Positions 26,678-36,124 of a stretch of 64,000 nucleotides of DNA are shown here, piece after piece. Position 1 is the first letter of the stretch; each line of letters begins with the position of its first letter. The notes under the pieces are model-generated. The model made no database searches. It saw only the letters and a list, made by a program, of their open reading frames with translations, and was not told the DNA's origin. The translations under genes and the position numbers were made by a program. Origin of the DNA: DATFVA01 sp963832355 (GTDB lineage Bacteria > Bacteroidota > Ignavibacteria > Ignavibacteriales > Ignavibacteriaceae); contig CAWHTX010000017.1 in the NCBI GenBank assembly GCA_963832355.1, positions 62,001 to 126,000 of the forward strand, in the 5' to 3' direction.

Positions 26678-27382
26678 TTGTTTTACATCAAAATCTTCTT
26701 AATCATTCTTTATACCACTTTGATTTCGTTTATGGCCTTGCTTTCGGGACTGCTTGACAGATCCTTTTTTACTTATAAGTATGTAACTAAATTATTCAGC
26801 AGCGGAGTATTGTTTATAAGCGGAGTAAAGGTTAAGGCTGAGGGGCTGGAAAATATTCGCGGCGAGGGGCCGTTTATCTTTGTATCCAATCATATAAGTC
26901 AGTTTGATATAACAGCTCTGCAGTTTACCATTCCCCTTAAATCAGGGTTCGTATTCAAGAAAGAATTAGCAAGGATTCCATTGTTCGGCTGGCAGCTGCT
27001 GGTAGGACCCCATATTGTAATAGACAGAAAGAATGCCGAGAGTGCTTTAAAAAGTATTCACAAAGCACGACAGAAGATGAAAACAAAAGCTGTCTCTATG
27101 ATATTGTTTCCGGAGGGAACCCGGAGCAAAGACGGTAAACTGCAGCAGTTTAAAAGAGGCGCCTTTCACCTTGCAAGTCAGGTTAATTATCCTATTGTGC
27201 CTGTGACTATCCGCGATTCCGATAAGCTTCTGCCCAAAGGTTCATTAAGAATAAATAAGGGCACGGTAAAGGTCACTTTCAGCGAGCCGATTATGACAAC
27301 CGAAATTGAAACCCGCAGCGACGAACTTGAACTTATGGGAAAAGTAAGGGATATTATATCATCTAATTATTACCGCAGTTGA
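26678..27382 (+). CDS. plsC: 1-acylglycerol-3-phosphate acyltransferase (PlsC)
   Basis: 234 residues from TTG 26678. N-terminal transmembrane helix, then the acyltransferase motifs NHISQFD (HX4D, about 75-81) and FPEGTRS (about 144-150), plus the substrate-binding stretch PIVPVTI. Transfers an acyl chain to lysophosphatidic acid in phospholipid synthesis at the inner membrane. Starts 2 nt after the M48 protease stop. Confidence 0.87.
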   Translation: MFYIKIFLIILYTTLISFMALLSGLLDRSFFTYKYVTKLFSSGVLFISGVKVKAEGLENIRGEGPFIFVSNHISQFDITALQFTIPLKSGFVFKKELARIPLFGWQLLVGPHIVIDRKNAESALKSIHKARQKMKTKAVSMILFPEGTRSKDGKLQQFKRGAFHLASQVNYPIVPVTIRDSDKLLPKGSLRINKGTVKVTFSEPIMTTEIETRSDELELMGKVRDIISSNYYRS

Positions 27383-27413
27383 AATACTGCGTTTACAGTG
27401 AATATAGAGAGTC

Positions 27414-28178
27414 ATGATGATTGTTGGAATTATTCCTGCACGTTTTGCATCAAGCAGACTTATGGGGAAGCCGCTGGCTGATATTGGCGGCAAGCCGATG
27501 ATTCAGCATACTTATGAAAGCTCAAAGAGTTCGCGCCTGCTGAACGAGGTAATCATTGCTACTGATGATGAGAGAGTTGCCGGAATTTGCAGGGATTTCG
27601 GAGCCAGGGTATTCATAACTCCAAGGGATATAACCACGGGATCAGACAGGATAGCATATGTTGCGAAGGAGCTTTCCGATGCAGAGATAATTGTTAACAT
27701 ACAGGGAGATGAGCCTTTCATACAGGGAATAATGATCGACCAGGCAATTGAACCTCTTTTATTCGATCATTCGGTAAATGTATCAACGCTTGCTAAAAGA
27801 ATAGAGACGGTAGAAGAGCTGAAATCTCCCGCTGTTACGAAGGTTGTATTCGATTATAATAACTTTGCCTTATATTTTTCCAGATCGCCTATACCCTATG
27901 TGAGAGATGCTAAAACATTGTTTGACCATATAACCAAAGCGGATGTTTATAAACATATCGGTCTGTACGTTTACAGAAGGGATTACCTGCTCAGATTTTC
28001 CAGCCTCGCACCTACTGACCTTGAACAGATAGAAAAACTTGAACAGTTGAGGATGCTTGAAAACGGATTCAAAATAAAAGTTGTTGTTACAAATTATGAA
28101 AACCTGGCTGTCGATACACCGGAGGATCTTGAACACGCACGCCTTTTTTATTCACGACTACAAAAAGAAAAAGAATGA
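27414..28178 (+). CDS. kdsB: CMP-Kdo synthetase (KdsB)
   Basis: 254 residues. Nucleotidyltransferase motif IIPARFASSRLMGKPLADIGGKP at the N-terminus (read as IIPARFASSRL plus GKPL), then ATDDERV, NIQGDEPF and a C-terminal VDTPEDLE. Makes CMP-3-deoxy-D-manno-octulosonate from CTP and Kdo for LPS core synthesis, implying LPS or a Kdo-containing glycan. Two adjacent ATG codons (27414, 27417) could start it. Overlaps the next gene by 4 nt (ATGA). Confidence 0.92.
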   Translation: MMIVGIIPARFASSRLMGKPLADIGGKPMIQHTYESSKSSRLLNEVIIATDDERVAGICRDFGARVFITPRDITTGSDRIAYVAKELSDAEIIVNIQGDEPFIQGIMIDQAIEPLLFDHSVNVSTLAKRIETVEELKSPAVTKVVFDYNNFALYFSRSPIPYVRDAKTLFDHITKADVYKHIGLYVYRRDYLLRFSSLAPTDLEQIEKLEQLRMLENGFKIKVVVTNYENLAVDTPEDLEHARLFYSRLQKEKE

Positions 28179-29134
28179 AAGAACCGGGAAAACTACAGCT
28201 TGCAAATCTGCCTACTCCGGTTCAGGAGATCAGGTTTGATGATAAAAAGTTCCTTATAAAGAGAGATGATCTTACGGGATCGGAATTATCAGGCAATAAG
28301 GTCAGAAAGCTTGATTACCTCCTGGCACAGGCTAAAAAAGAGAAGGCTGAATATATTTTTACTTGTGGTGGTGATCAGTCGAACCACGCAAGGGCTGCAG
28401 CGATTGCTGCCGCAAAACTGGGGATTAAGTCCAGACTGTTTCTATGGGGAAAGGATAAACCCCATGCTGACGGTAATCTTTTTCTCGATAAGCTTATTGG
28501 TGCAGAAATCTTTTTTATGAATAAAAAGAACTATGGTTTTGTAAATGAGATTATGCAGGAGGAAAGTGAAATATTACGTCACAAAGGGCATAACATTTAT
28601 GTAATTCCTGAAGGCGGATCTACAACCCTCGGGATATGGGGGTATATTTCATTTGTTGATGAATTGATGAACCAGGTCGATCTGAAAAAAATTGATGGTA
28701 TCCTTACTGCAGCCGGTACGGGGGGAACTGCGGCAGGACTGCTTGCCGGATTTGCTCAGCATAATTTGACTGCAAAAGTTTATGCGGTTAACGTTCTTTA
28801 CAGGGAAAAGGAAATAACAAAAAAAATACTGCAGCTGGCACAGGGAGCTGTTATCGATTATAATCTTCCTAACGATGTTAATCCGGAAAACCTTATTGTT
28901 CTTGATGGGTACTCGGAAGAAGGATACAAGAAGATAAGCCGCAGTAAGCTTGATCTTATCAGAAGGTTCTTCATGGAAACCGGAATACTTCTCGATCCGG
29001 CATATACAGGCAAAGCCTTCTGTGCTTATCATGAGAATTTCTTATTGAAAAATAAAAAAACAAATATCCTCTTTCTTCACAGCGGGGGATTATACGGCGT
29101 ATTCGGCAGGAGAAGTGAATATCTGGCTGAATAA
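28175..29134 (+). CDS. D-cysteine desulfhydrase/ACC deaminase-family PLP enzyme
   Basis: 319 residues. Fold-type II PLP enzyme: the PLP Lys lies in ELSGNKVRKLDYLL (about 38-51), the phosphate/substrate loop in TCGGDQSNHARAAA (about 64-77) and a Gly-rich phosphate cup in GILTAAGTGGTAAGLLAG. Family members deaminate 1-aminocyclopropane-1-carboxylate or release H2S from D-cysteine; which substrate is used cannot be read from the sequence. Translationally coupled to kdsB, so both are probably expressed together although no metabolic link is evident. Confidence 0.8.
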   Translation: MKEPGKLQLANLPTPVQEIRFDDKKFLIKRDDLTGSELSGNKVRKLDYLLAQAKKEKAEYIFTCGGDQSNHARAAAIAAAKLGIKSRLFLWGKDKPHADGNLFLDKLIGAEIFFMNKKNYGFVNEIMQEESEILRHKGHNIYVIPEGGSTTLGIWGYISFVDELMNQVDLKKIDGILTAAGTGGTAAGLLAGFAQHNLTAKVYAVNVLYREKEITKKILQLAQGAVIDYNLPNDVNPENLIVLDGYSEEGYKKISRSKLDLIRRFFMETGILLDPAYTGKAFCAYHENFLLKNKKTNILFLHSGGLYGVFGRRSEYLAE

Positions 29135-29163
29135 TGCAATTTTAAGGTTCAGAGAAAATATGC

Positions 29164-29196
29164 TTTTGCCTTACAAAAAAATTAAGATTATTTTTG
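29164..29196 (+). promoter_or_regulatory. Bacteroidota-type promoter of HIT gene, leaderless
   Basis: TTTG (29165-29168), a 20-nt spacer, then TATTTTTG (29189-29196). The preferred ATG (29200) is only 3 nt beyond the -7 element, so the transcript would start at or next to the start codon. Confidence 0.5.
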
Positions 29197-29199
29197 AGT

Positions 29200-29616
29200 A
29201 TGGATTGTATATTTTGTGATATTATCAGACGTAAGGGGGAAGCCGAAATATTATATGAGAATGAGCTGGTAATGGCTATTCTGGATATCCGGCCGGTAAA
29301 TTATGGGCACACTCTTGTTATCCCTAAGAAGCATTTTAATAATTTCCTGGAGCTTCCGGAAGATTATCTTTCAGAACTTACCAGGGTTACCCAGCTGATG
29401 TCAGGAATAATTCAGGAGAGCCTGAAAGCCGACGGTTTCAATGTGATAATCAATAACGGGGAAGCTGCCGGACAGACCGTATATCATTTTCATTTTCATA
29501 TAATACCGAGATTCAGCAGCGATTTTAATTATCGACCAAGATTTAAGGCTTATGCCGATGGTTCAATGAAAGAATTCGCTGAAATAATTCGTAATGCTGT
29601 AACAAACAAAGGTTGA
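29200..29616 (+). CDS. HIT-family nucleotide hydrolase/transferase
   Basis: 138 residues. Begins MDCIFCDIIRRK, the usual HIT N-terminus with a Cys-x-x-Cys, and carries the histidine triad HFHFHIIPR (about 95-103). HIT proteins hydrolyse AMP-linked substrates such as adenosine 5'-phosphoramidates. Start at ATG 29200 is preferred over the in-frame TTG at 29194 on homology; no Shine-Dalgarno is visible, consistent with a leaderless mRNA. Confidence 0.88.
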   Translation: MDCIFCDIIRRKGEAEILYENELVMAILDIRPVNYGHTLVIPKKHFNNFLELPEDYLSELTRVTQLMSGIIQESLKADGFNVIINNGEAAGQTVYHFHFHIIPRFSSDFNYRPRFKAYADGSMKEFAEIIRNAVTNKG

Positions 29617-29621
29617 AAAAT

Positions 29622-30029
29622 ATGGATAATAAAATAAGGGTACTGGTAGCAAAAGCCGGACTTGACGGACATGACCGCGGGGCCAAAGTTATTGCAGCAG
29701 CACTCCGTGACGCAGGTATGGAAGTTATATATACCGGATTAAGACAGACACCTGAAATGATAGTTGAAGCTGCCGTGCAGGAGGATGTTGACGTAATCGG
29801 AATAAGTATTTTATCCGGCGCCCATATGACAATATTTCCCAGGATAAAGAAACTAATGGATGAAAAAGGAATTGATGATGTGCTGCTGACCGGAGGAGGT
29901 ATAATTCCGGAAGAGGATATTAAAGCCCTGAAGAAAATGGGTGTCGGTGAATTGTTTACTCCCGGAGCTGCAACGACTGAAATAGCAAAGTACATAAAAG
30001 AATGGTATGCCGAAAATCCAAGAAGTTAA
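29622..30029 (+). CDS. Stand-alone methylmalonyl-CoA mutase B12-binding domain
   Basis: 135 residues, essentially only the cobalamin-binding domain: base-off/His-on motif D-x-H-x-x-G as GLDGHDRGAKV (about 14-24), then SILSGAHM and LLTGGGIIPEEDIKAL. The catalytic TIM barrel is not in the window. Split mutases use such a small subunit. Start may be ATG 29622 or the TTG at 29613, which overlaps the HIT stop by 4 nt. A function other than mutase, such as B12 chaperone or sensor, is possible. Confidence 0.85.
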   Translation: MDNKIRVLVAKAGLDGHDRGAKVIAAALRDAGMEVIYTGLRQTPEMIVEAAVQEDVDVIGISILSGAHMTIFPRIKKLMDEKGIDDVLLTGGGIIPEEDIKALKKMGVGELFTPGAATTEIAKYIKEWYAENPRS

Positions 30030-30088
30030 AAATTAAGATTTTTATTTAAATCACTCATTCTTTCCACAACTTATTAAGGGAGATGCAA

Positions 30089-33000
30089 ATGAAAAAGTTA
30101 TACTTCATTTTGTTTCTTTTGCTCTGCACAACTGGTTTTTCACAATCCCTTGTTGAAACAGTTAACCTGCCTTCTGAAACTTTTTTCAACTACGGCTACG
30201 GACTTGTTTATGACGGAAGCAGTTACTGGATTTCCTCAGAATCATCCACAACCGGAAGTGGTGTGCTTAAATCGGTTGACGCTTCGGGTAATTATCTAAC
30301 TACTATCACTATCAATTATCCCGGAATCCGTGCATCGCAGGGACTTGCTTACGATGGTACTGACTTCTGGTACGTGGAAAGAAAAACTGCACGGTGTGAT
30401 CTATACAAGGTTTCGGCAGCAGGTAATGTGCTCGATTCTATTCCCATCCAGTCAATCGGCGGTTCATGGTACTTGGGCGGGGCAGCCTGGGATGGCACAG
30501 GTTTGTGGATATCAGTCTACTATCCTAATAACCTGGCTGCATTATATAAGGTTGATGTGACAGCCAAACAGATCGTCGATACAATACAGGTATTTGGCAC
30601 GCAGCCTACAGGTATTACAGTTAAAGGAGACACGCTTTTTTATGTAATGGACGGCTTTGAGGGAGACCCCGAAAATATTTATGCAGTCGACCTTGCTACA
30701 AAAGATACACTCTTTTCATGGCATGTTCCTGAAGTTCCCGGTACAAGACAGAATCCCCGCGGACTGGCCTGGGACGGATCTTACTTCTGGCTTATGGCTG
30801 AACCTGTCGGAGCTTCTACCGGAAGACAGTTGTTCAAATACGATCTTGGCGGAGGCGGGTCGCCTCATATTACTGTTTCACCTACATCGCTGATCTTTCC
30901 TCAGACAACAGTTGGCGATACATCACATACGACTGTTACAGTTTCAAATATTGGTACTGCCGATCTTGAAGTAACCAATATCTCTTACGATAATACTGTG
31001 TTCAGCTCTCCGGCCGGTTCATTCCCATTTACCGTTGCCCCCGGAGCAAATCATAATGTACAGGCTGATTTCCATCCGACAGCATTTCAGCTGTATACAG
31101 GTACAATGACAATTGAGAGCAATGATATTGTTACTCCTTCTTTCGATGTGGATTTATCGGGACAGGGTGTCGTAAGCGGACCATCGATTGTACTTAGTGC
31201 CGATAATCATGATTTTGGAAACATATGGGTTAACGCCGACGGGAACGGATACTGGTATTTCAATATTTACAACACCGGTGATGCTCCACTGGAAATCTCG
31301 GATATGCACTTTAATCTGCCCGAGTTTTCTTATGAGAGCGAGAGCATTCCTTTCCAGGTTCAGCCGACCGATACTGCTGTAATCCGTCTGAGATTCACTC
31401 CTTCACAGGCAGGCGGCTATGAAGATACGCTATTTATCCAATCGAACGATGTAACAAATCCTCTTGTAACCGTTACTGTTTCAGGCACCGGTGTTGCGGG
31501 TAGTTACGGGGTAGGATATCAGTTCTGGTCATACCAGGTTCCTGAGAATCCCAGGGTAAGCTACCAGGAATACCGCGTTGAAGGTTTGAAACCGATTAAT
31601 GACATCAACGGCGACGGTATCAGTGATGTTATAATTGCAACAGATAATTATTTCCTTATGGCCCTTGATGGTGCTGCAGGAGTAACTAACGATACTTTGT
31701 GGACACTTAATACTTTCTTTAGTAATTCGAACGCCGGCTCTATAGGACAGTCAAATGACTATGGTGTTCAGGATGCTCTTGCTATAGTCAGCGACCTGAA
31801 CGGCGATGGTAAGAATGATGTAGTAATCGGTACCGGAGGTGGTAATGAACATGTTTATGCTATAGATGGTATGAACGGACAAATTATATGGGGATTCGGC
31901 GACGATTTTAATTATAGTCTTGGTGATTTTGAAGCGGTGGACGGACAGCGTGATTTCAATGGAGACGATGTTCCCGACATTCTTGCAATAGCAGACGGCA
32001 ATGAAGCAGGGCACAGGCTACCATAAAGCTTACCTCTTTAACGGTGTTAACGGAAACATCATCTGGCAGTATTACTATCCGGGACCGTTCCTTGCATTCG
32101 GCAAAACAATAATCTCTGTTGATGATGTTACCGGTGACGGAGTTCCCGATGCTGTTATAGACGTAGGTAATAACGGAACTACTGATCTTGATGTTATTGG
32201 TCTGAACGGAGCAACACGGTCAGTCTGGTATGGACTTTTCCCGGTATCCGGATATGAACCAAAAGAACTTGCTTGAATTGCCGATACCCGGACAAACTCC
32301 TGATGTTGATAGCATCTCAATATTTCGGCAGTGTATACAGGATAGACGGGGAAACAGGTGCGCAGGTCTGGGAGTACGATTACGGTTTTACGGGAATGAT
32401 ACAGATTGCTAAAATAAAAGATGTAAACGGCGATAATATTGATGATATACTCATTGCGGCATTTTCGGGCGGAGTACTTTGTCTCAGCGGCGCGAACGGT
32501 CAGTCGCTCTGGAGCTACCCGATGAACTTCCAGTATGGCGTTGCCGCAGTACCTGATCTTAACAATGACGGTATTGACGATGTGGTTACAGGTGATCAGG
32601 ATGGTACATTTTACTGTATAAGCGGAACAGGCAATGAACTCTTCTTCAGTCACACTTTCGCAGGCGACAGAATTAATTCAGTTAACGTTCTTCCCTCAAT
32701 CGACGGAAATGCAAGCTACGAACTGCTTGTTGGAACAAAGAATGGCTCTGTTGTATGCTATTCGGGAGGCTTGAATGCTGTGCCGGTTGAGCTTACATCT
32801 TTCACTGCATCTGCTGCAGGCCGTTCTGTAAACCTGCAGTGGACTGCTTCAACACAGCTGAATAATAAAGGCTTTGAGATAGAAAGAAAATCAGGTAATG
32901 CAGATTACCAGGCAATAGCTTTCGTTAAAGGTGAAGGAACTACTGCGGAACAGAAGACATACAGCTTTAAAGATCAGGATCTTAAGGAAGGGAAGTACAC

Positions 33001-33355
33001 TTACAGACTTAAACAAATTGATCTTGATGGTTCTGTAAGTTATTCGGGCGAAGTTAACGTTTCTATAGAGATGCCAGCTTCATTTGCTCTGTCGCAGAAT
33101 TATCCTAATCCATTTAACCCTTCAACTACAATTAATTTCTCTCTGCCTCAGAAATCAGACGTAAAACTTATTGTATACAACATACTAGGCAAAGAAGTTA
33201 AGACCCTTATTAATGGAGATAGGGAAGCGGGATCGTATGAAATAAAATGGAACGGTTTAAATAATAACGGTCAATCAGTTGCAACCGGAATCTACATATA
33301 CCGTATCACTGCCGGAAACTTTACTTCAGAGAAGAAAATGATACTAATGAAATAA
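30089..33355 (+). pseudogene. T9SS-secreted choice-of-anchor-D/FG-GAP protein, two compensating frameshifts
   Basis: Start at the second ATG (30089; GGGAG six nt upstream) with signal MKKLYFILFLLLCTTGFSQS. Order: beta-propeller-like N-terminus (to about 260), two ASH-like choice-of-anchor-D domains (about 265-475), FG-GAP/integrin-type repeats (DINGDGISDVIIATD, DLNGDGKNDVVIG), Fn3-like region and a T9SS sorting domain (QNYPNPFNPSTTINF; end KKMILMK). The frame shifts +1 near 32010 (GCA GGG CAC; one G too many), reads in the second frame to a stop at 32276, and returns to the first by 32340. Net frame is preserved; corrected length is about 1088 residues. The cluster of changes at 32270-32330 also contains a stop. 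Confidence 0.72.
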
Positions 33356-33385
33356 TAAGTATAATAGGTTATAATCTCTTATTTG

Positions 33386-33419
33386 AGGGCTGTCAGTTTC
33401 AGGCTGACAGCCCTTTTTT
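33386..33419 (+). terminator. Strong rho-independent terminator
   Basis: Perfect 10-bp GC-rich stem (33387-33396 with 33404-33413), 7-nt loop, then six T residues. It ends the T9SS protein transcript 31 nt after its stop codon. Confidence 0.92.
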
Positions 33420-33420
33420 A

Positions 33421-33659
33421 TGGTTTCGGATCACAGAGCTCAAAAAAAAACAGCATCTCATTTTAAATCAGTTGTTTGAGTCAAATATTTAATATAAAGG
33501 GCAAAAATCCGGTATCAGATATGGCATACAAGTTGAAAAATAGATAGTGAGTTTGAAAATATACGGAATCAGATCCGTAAGAGAGTTTGAAAGTTTGTTG
33601 TCCCGATAGTTCCTGTGTCATTATGGAGGGGAAAAAGATTGCTGCCCACTCAACTAGAA
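33421..33659. other. Intergenic region upstream of the gap leader hairpin
   Basis: About 240 bp with no credible ORF. It lies between two terminator-like hairpins and could contain the 5' part of a small non-coding RNA, but no known RNA family is recognised. Confidence 0.35.
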
Positions 33660-33702
33660 ACCTTTGGGCCTGCTCCGGCGGGCTCGAGGGTTTTATTTTT
33701 TT
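33660..33702 (+). terminator. Second terminator-like hairpin before gap
   Basis: 14-bp stem including several G-U pairs (33660-33673 with 33678-33691), a TCCG tetraloop and then T-rich DNA to 33702. It lies 133 nt before gap and ahead of the predicted gap promoter, so it would end an RNA transcribed from the preceding 250 bp, such as a small RNA. Confidence 0.65.
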
Positions 33703-33724
33703 ATAACATCCATACTGTTAATAC

Positions 33725-33753
33725 CTGTCACAATTCCTTTAAACTATTATAAT
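33725..33753 (+). promoter_or_regulatory. Sigma70-like promoter of gap
   Basis: CTGTCA (33725-33730), a 17-nt spacer and TATAAT (33748-33753). Unlike other promoters in this window it follows the E. coli-type pattern, so assignment is tentative. Confidence 0.4.
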
Positions 33754-33762
33754 TCAATGGTT

Positions 33763-33780
33763 TCTGAATTGAAATTCAGA
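33763..33780. promoter_or_regulatory. Operator-like inverted repeat at gap
   Basis: Perfect 8-bp inverted repeat TCTGAATT-GA-AATTCAGA, starting 9 nt after the predicted -10 box. Its position at the transcription start suits a repressor site; no regulator is known. Confidence 0.4.
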
Positions 33781-33834
33781 CGCCCTTTAAGTAATTTTAT
33801 TAACCATAAAAATTTTAATAATAGGAGTTAGAGA

Positions 33835-34830
33835 ATGGCAATCAAAGTAGGAATAAATGGTTTTGGGAGAATAGGCAGATTGGTATTCAGACGCGCCCTG
33901 GCTCTGGGTGGTTTTGATTTTGTCGGTATAAATGATTTAACGGATGCGAAGACCTTAGCACACCTGTTAAAATATGATTCTGTACATGGCAAGTTTAATG
34001 GTGAGGTAAAGGTTGAGGGTAATGATATAATAGTTAACGGCGATAGAATGAAGATCACTGCCGAAAAGGATCCGGCCAACCTGAAGTGGAAAGAGCTGGG
34101 TGCTGATATAGTTATTGAAGCAACAGGTATATTCAGAACAAAAGAAGCCTGCATGAAGCATATAGATGCAGGTGCGAAAAAGGTAATCCTGACTGTTCCT
34201 GCCAAAGGTGATATAGATGCAACTGTTGTACTGGGTGTTAATGATGAAGTAATTAAAGGCGATGAAAAAGTAATTTCCAACGCTTCCTGTACAACTAACT
34301 GTCTCGCACCTATGGTTAAGGTTCTGAATGATTCATTCGGACTTGAAAAAGGATTGATGACTACAGTTCATTCATATACGAATGACCAGAGACTGCTGGA
34401 TCTTCCGCACAGTGACCTGAGAAGAGCAAGATCAGCTGCTGTATCAATAATTCCGACGACAACCGGGGCAGCTAAAACAGTGACAAAAGTAATTCCTGAA
34501 CTTAAAGGTAAACTTGATGGATTCGCTCTCCGCGTTCCGACACCGGACGGATCAATCACTGATTTCGTAGCAATTCTTAAGAAAGAAGCTACGATAGAAG
34601 AGGTTAATGCTGCTATGAAAAAAGCTGCTGACGGTCCGATGAAAGGAGTTCTGGAATATACTGAAGATCCGATTGTATCAGCAGATATAGTCGGTAATCC
34701 TGCATCCTGTATATATGATTCTTTATCTACTATGGTAATGGGAAATATGGTTAAGGCAGTCGGCTGGTATGATAATGAATGGGGTTATTCATGCCGCGTG
34801 GTCGACCTGATTAAGAAAGTAGCAAAATAG
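33835..34830 (+). CDS. gap: Glyceraldehyde-3-phosphate dehydrogenase
   Basis: 331 residues, ATG with AGGAG upstream. NAD-binding GINGFGRIGRLVFR at the N-terminus; catalytic Cys in NASCTTNCLAP (about 146-156); TVHSYTNDQ and WYDNEWGYS near the end. Type I GAPDH of glycolysis/gluconeogenesis. Followed by a terminator and pgk. Confidence 0.97.
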   Translation: MAIKVGINGFGRIGRLVFRRALALGGFDFVGINDLTDAKTLAHLLKYDSVHGKFNGEVKVEGNDIIVNGDRMKITAEKDPANLKWKELGADIVIEATGIFRTKEACMKHIDAGAKKVILTVPAKGDIDATVVLGVNDEVIKGDEKVISNASCTTNCLAPMVKVLNDSFGLEKGLMTTVHSYTNDQRLLDLPHSDLRRARSAAVSIIPTTTGAAKTVTKVIPELKGKLDGFALRVPTPDGSITDFVAILKKEATIEEVNAAMKKAADGPMKGVLEYTEDPIVSADIVGNPASCIYDSLSTMVMGNMVKAVGWYDNEWGYSCRVVDLIKKVAK

Positions 34831-34839
34831 ATTTGTTCA

Positions 34840-34868
34840 GGGGGACGATTTCTTTGTCCCCCCTTTTT
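34840..34868 (+). terminator. Hairpin between gap and pgk
   Basis: 7-bp GC-rich stem (34840-34846 with 34856-34862) followed by about five T residues. With pgk only 30 nt further it may act as a partial terminator, lowering pgk relative to gap. Confidence 0.75.
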
Positions 34869-34897
34869 TAAAAAGAGACGTCAAACCCGGAAATATT

Positions 34898-36097
34898 ATG
34901 AATAAGCTTACAATAGATAATTTAGATCTTAAAGACAAGCGTGTGCTTGTAAGAGTTGATTTTAATGTTCCTCTGGATGATAACCATAGGGTTACAGATG
35001 ACAGGAGAATTACTGCTTCCCTTCCGACAATCAAAAAAATTATAGACGACGGCGGAAAAGCGATTTTGATGAGTCATCTTGGGAGACCTAAAGGAAAGGT
35101 TAAGCCGGAATTCAGTCTGAAGCCGGCTGCTGAAAAACTGAGCGAACTGCTGGGTAAAGAAGTTAAACTGGCACCTGATTGTGTAGGTGAAGAAGTAAAG
35201 AAGATGGTTGATGGAATGAAGGACGGTGAGGTAATACTTCTCGAAAATCTGAGATTCCATCCTGAAGAGGAAAAGAATGACAGCTCATTTGCGGAAAAGC
35301 TTGCTGAACTTGGAGAGGTTTATGTTAATGATGCCTTTGGAACAGCTCATAGGGCTCATGCCTCAACGGAAGGCGTGACACACTATATTAAGTCCTGTGC
35401 CGCAGGATACCTTATGCAGAAGGAACTCGATTATCTTGGGTCGGCCCTCAGTGATCCCGAAAGACCATATTGTGCTATTCTTGGGGGGGCAAAAATATCT
35501 GGCAAAATAGATGTTATAATGAATCTGTTTTCTAAAGTGGATACTTTGATAATTGGCGGCGGAATGGCTTTTACATTTTTTAAGGCTCAGGGTAAAGAAA
35601 TTGGTAAGTCCCTGCTCGAGGAGGAGAAGCTTGACCTGGCAAAAGAAGTATTAAAAAAAGCAGAAGGATCTAAAATAAAATTCCTCCTGCCCGTTGACGT
35701 TGTGGTTGCTCCCGAATTTAAGAATGATTCTCCGTCAGAAACTGTAAAGGTCGATAACATCCCTTCTGATAAAATGGGATTGGATATAGGCCCCGAAACA
35801 ATTAAATTGTTCTCCGAAGAGCTGATGAAATCCAAAACCATTGTCTGGAACGGCCCTATGGGCGTTTTTGAGATGGATAATTTTGCGAAAGGTACTTTCA
35901 CCGTCGCAAAGGTACTTGCAGAGGCTACGGAGAAAGGTGCAGTTACAGTAATAGGAGGCGGAGATTCTGCGGCCGCTATTACCAAAGCCGGACTCGATGA
36001 AAAGGTTTCACACGTTTCAACCGGCGGCGGAGCTTCACTCGAATTTCTTGAAGGCAAAACTCTTCCAGGTGTGGCAGCTCTTAGTGATTCAAAATAA
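34898..36097 (+). CDS. pgk: Phosphoglycerate kinase
   Basis: 399 residues. N-terminal RVDFNVPLD, substrate-binding MSHLGRPKG, hinge YVNDAFGTAHRAHAS and C-terminal GGGDSAAAI motifs are all present. Converts 1,3-bisphosphoglycerate to 3-phosphoglycerate with ATP formation. It follows gap in the same direction. Confidence 0.97.
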   Translation: MNKLTIDNLDLKDKRVLVRVDFNVPLDDNHRVTDDRRITASLPTIKKIIDDGGKAILMSHLGRPKGKVKPEFSLKPAAEKLSELLGKEVKLAPDCVGEEVKKMVDGMKDGEVILLENLRFHPEEEKNDSSFAEKLAELGEVYVNDAFGTAHRAHASTEGVTHYIKSCAAGYLMQKELDYLGSALSDPERPYCAILGGAKISGKIDVIMNLFSKVDTLIIGGGMAFTFFKAQGKEIGKSLLEEEKLDLAKEVLKKAEGSKIKFLLPVDVVVAPEFKNDSPSETVKVDNIPSDKMGLDIGPETIKLFSEELMKSKTIVWNGPMGVFEMDNFAKGTFTVAKVLAEATEKGAVTVIGGGDSAAAITKAGLDEKVSHVSTGGGASLEFLEGKTLPGVAALSDSK

Positions 36098-36124
36098 ATT
36101 TGATTGAAAATAAAGGAATAATTA

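Noticed and set aside
34840..34868. Strict end of a gap-only operon
   Set aside because: pgk follows in 30 nt without its own clear promoter, so partial read-through is as likely as complete termination.
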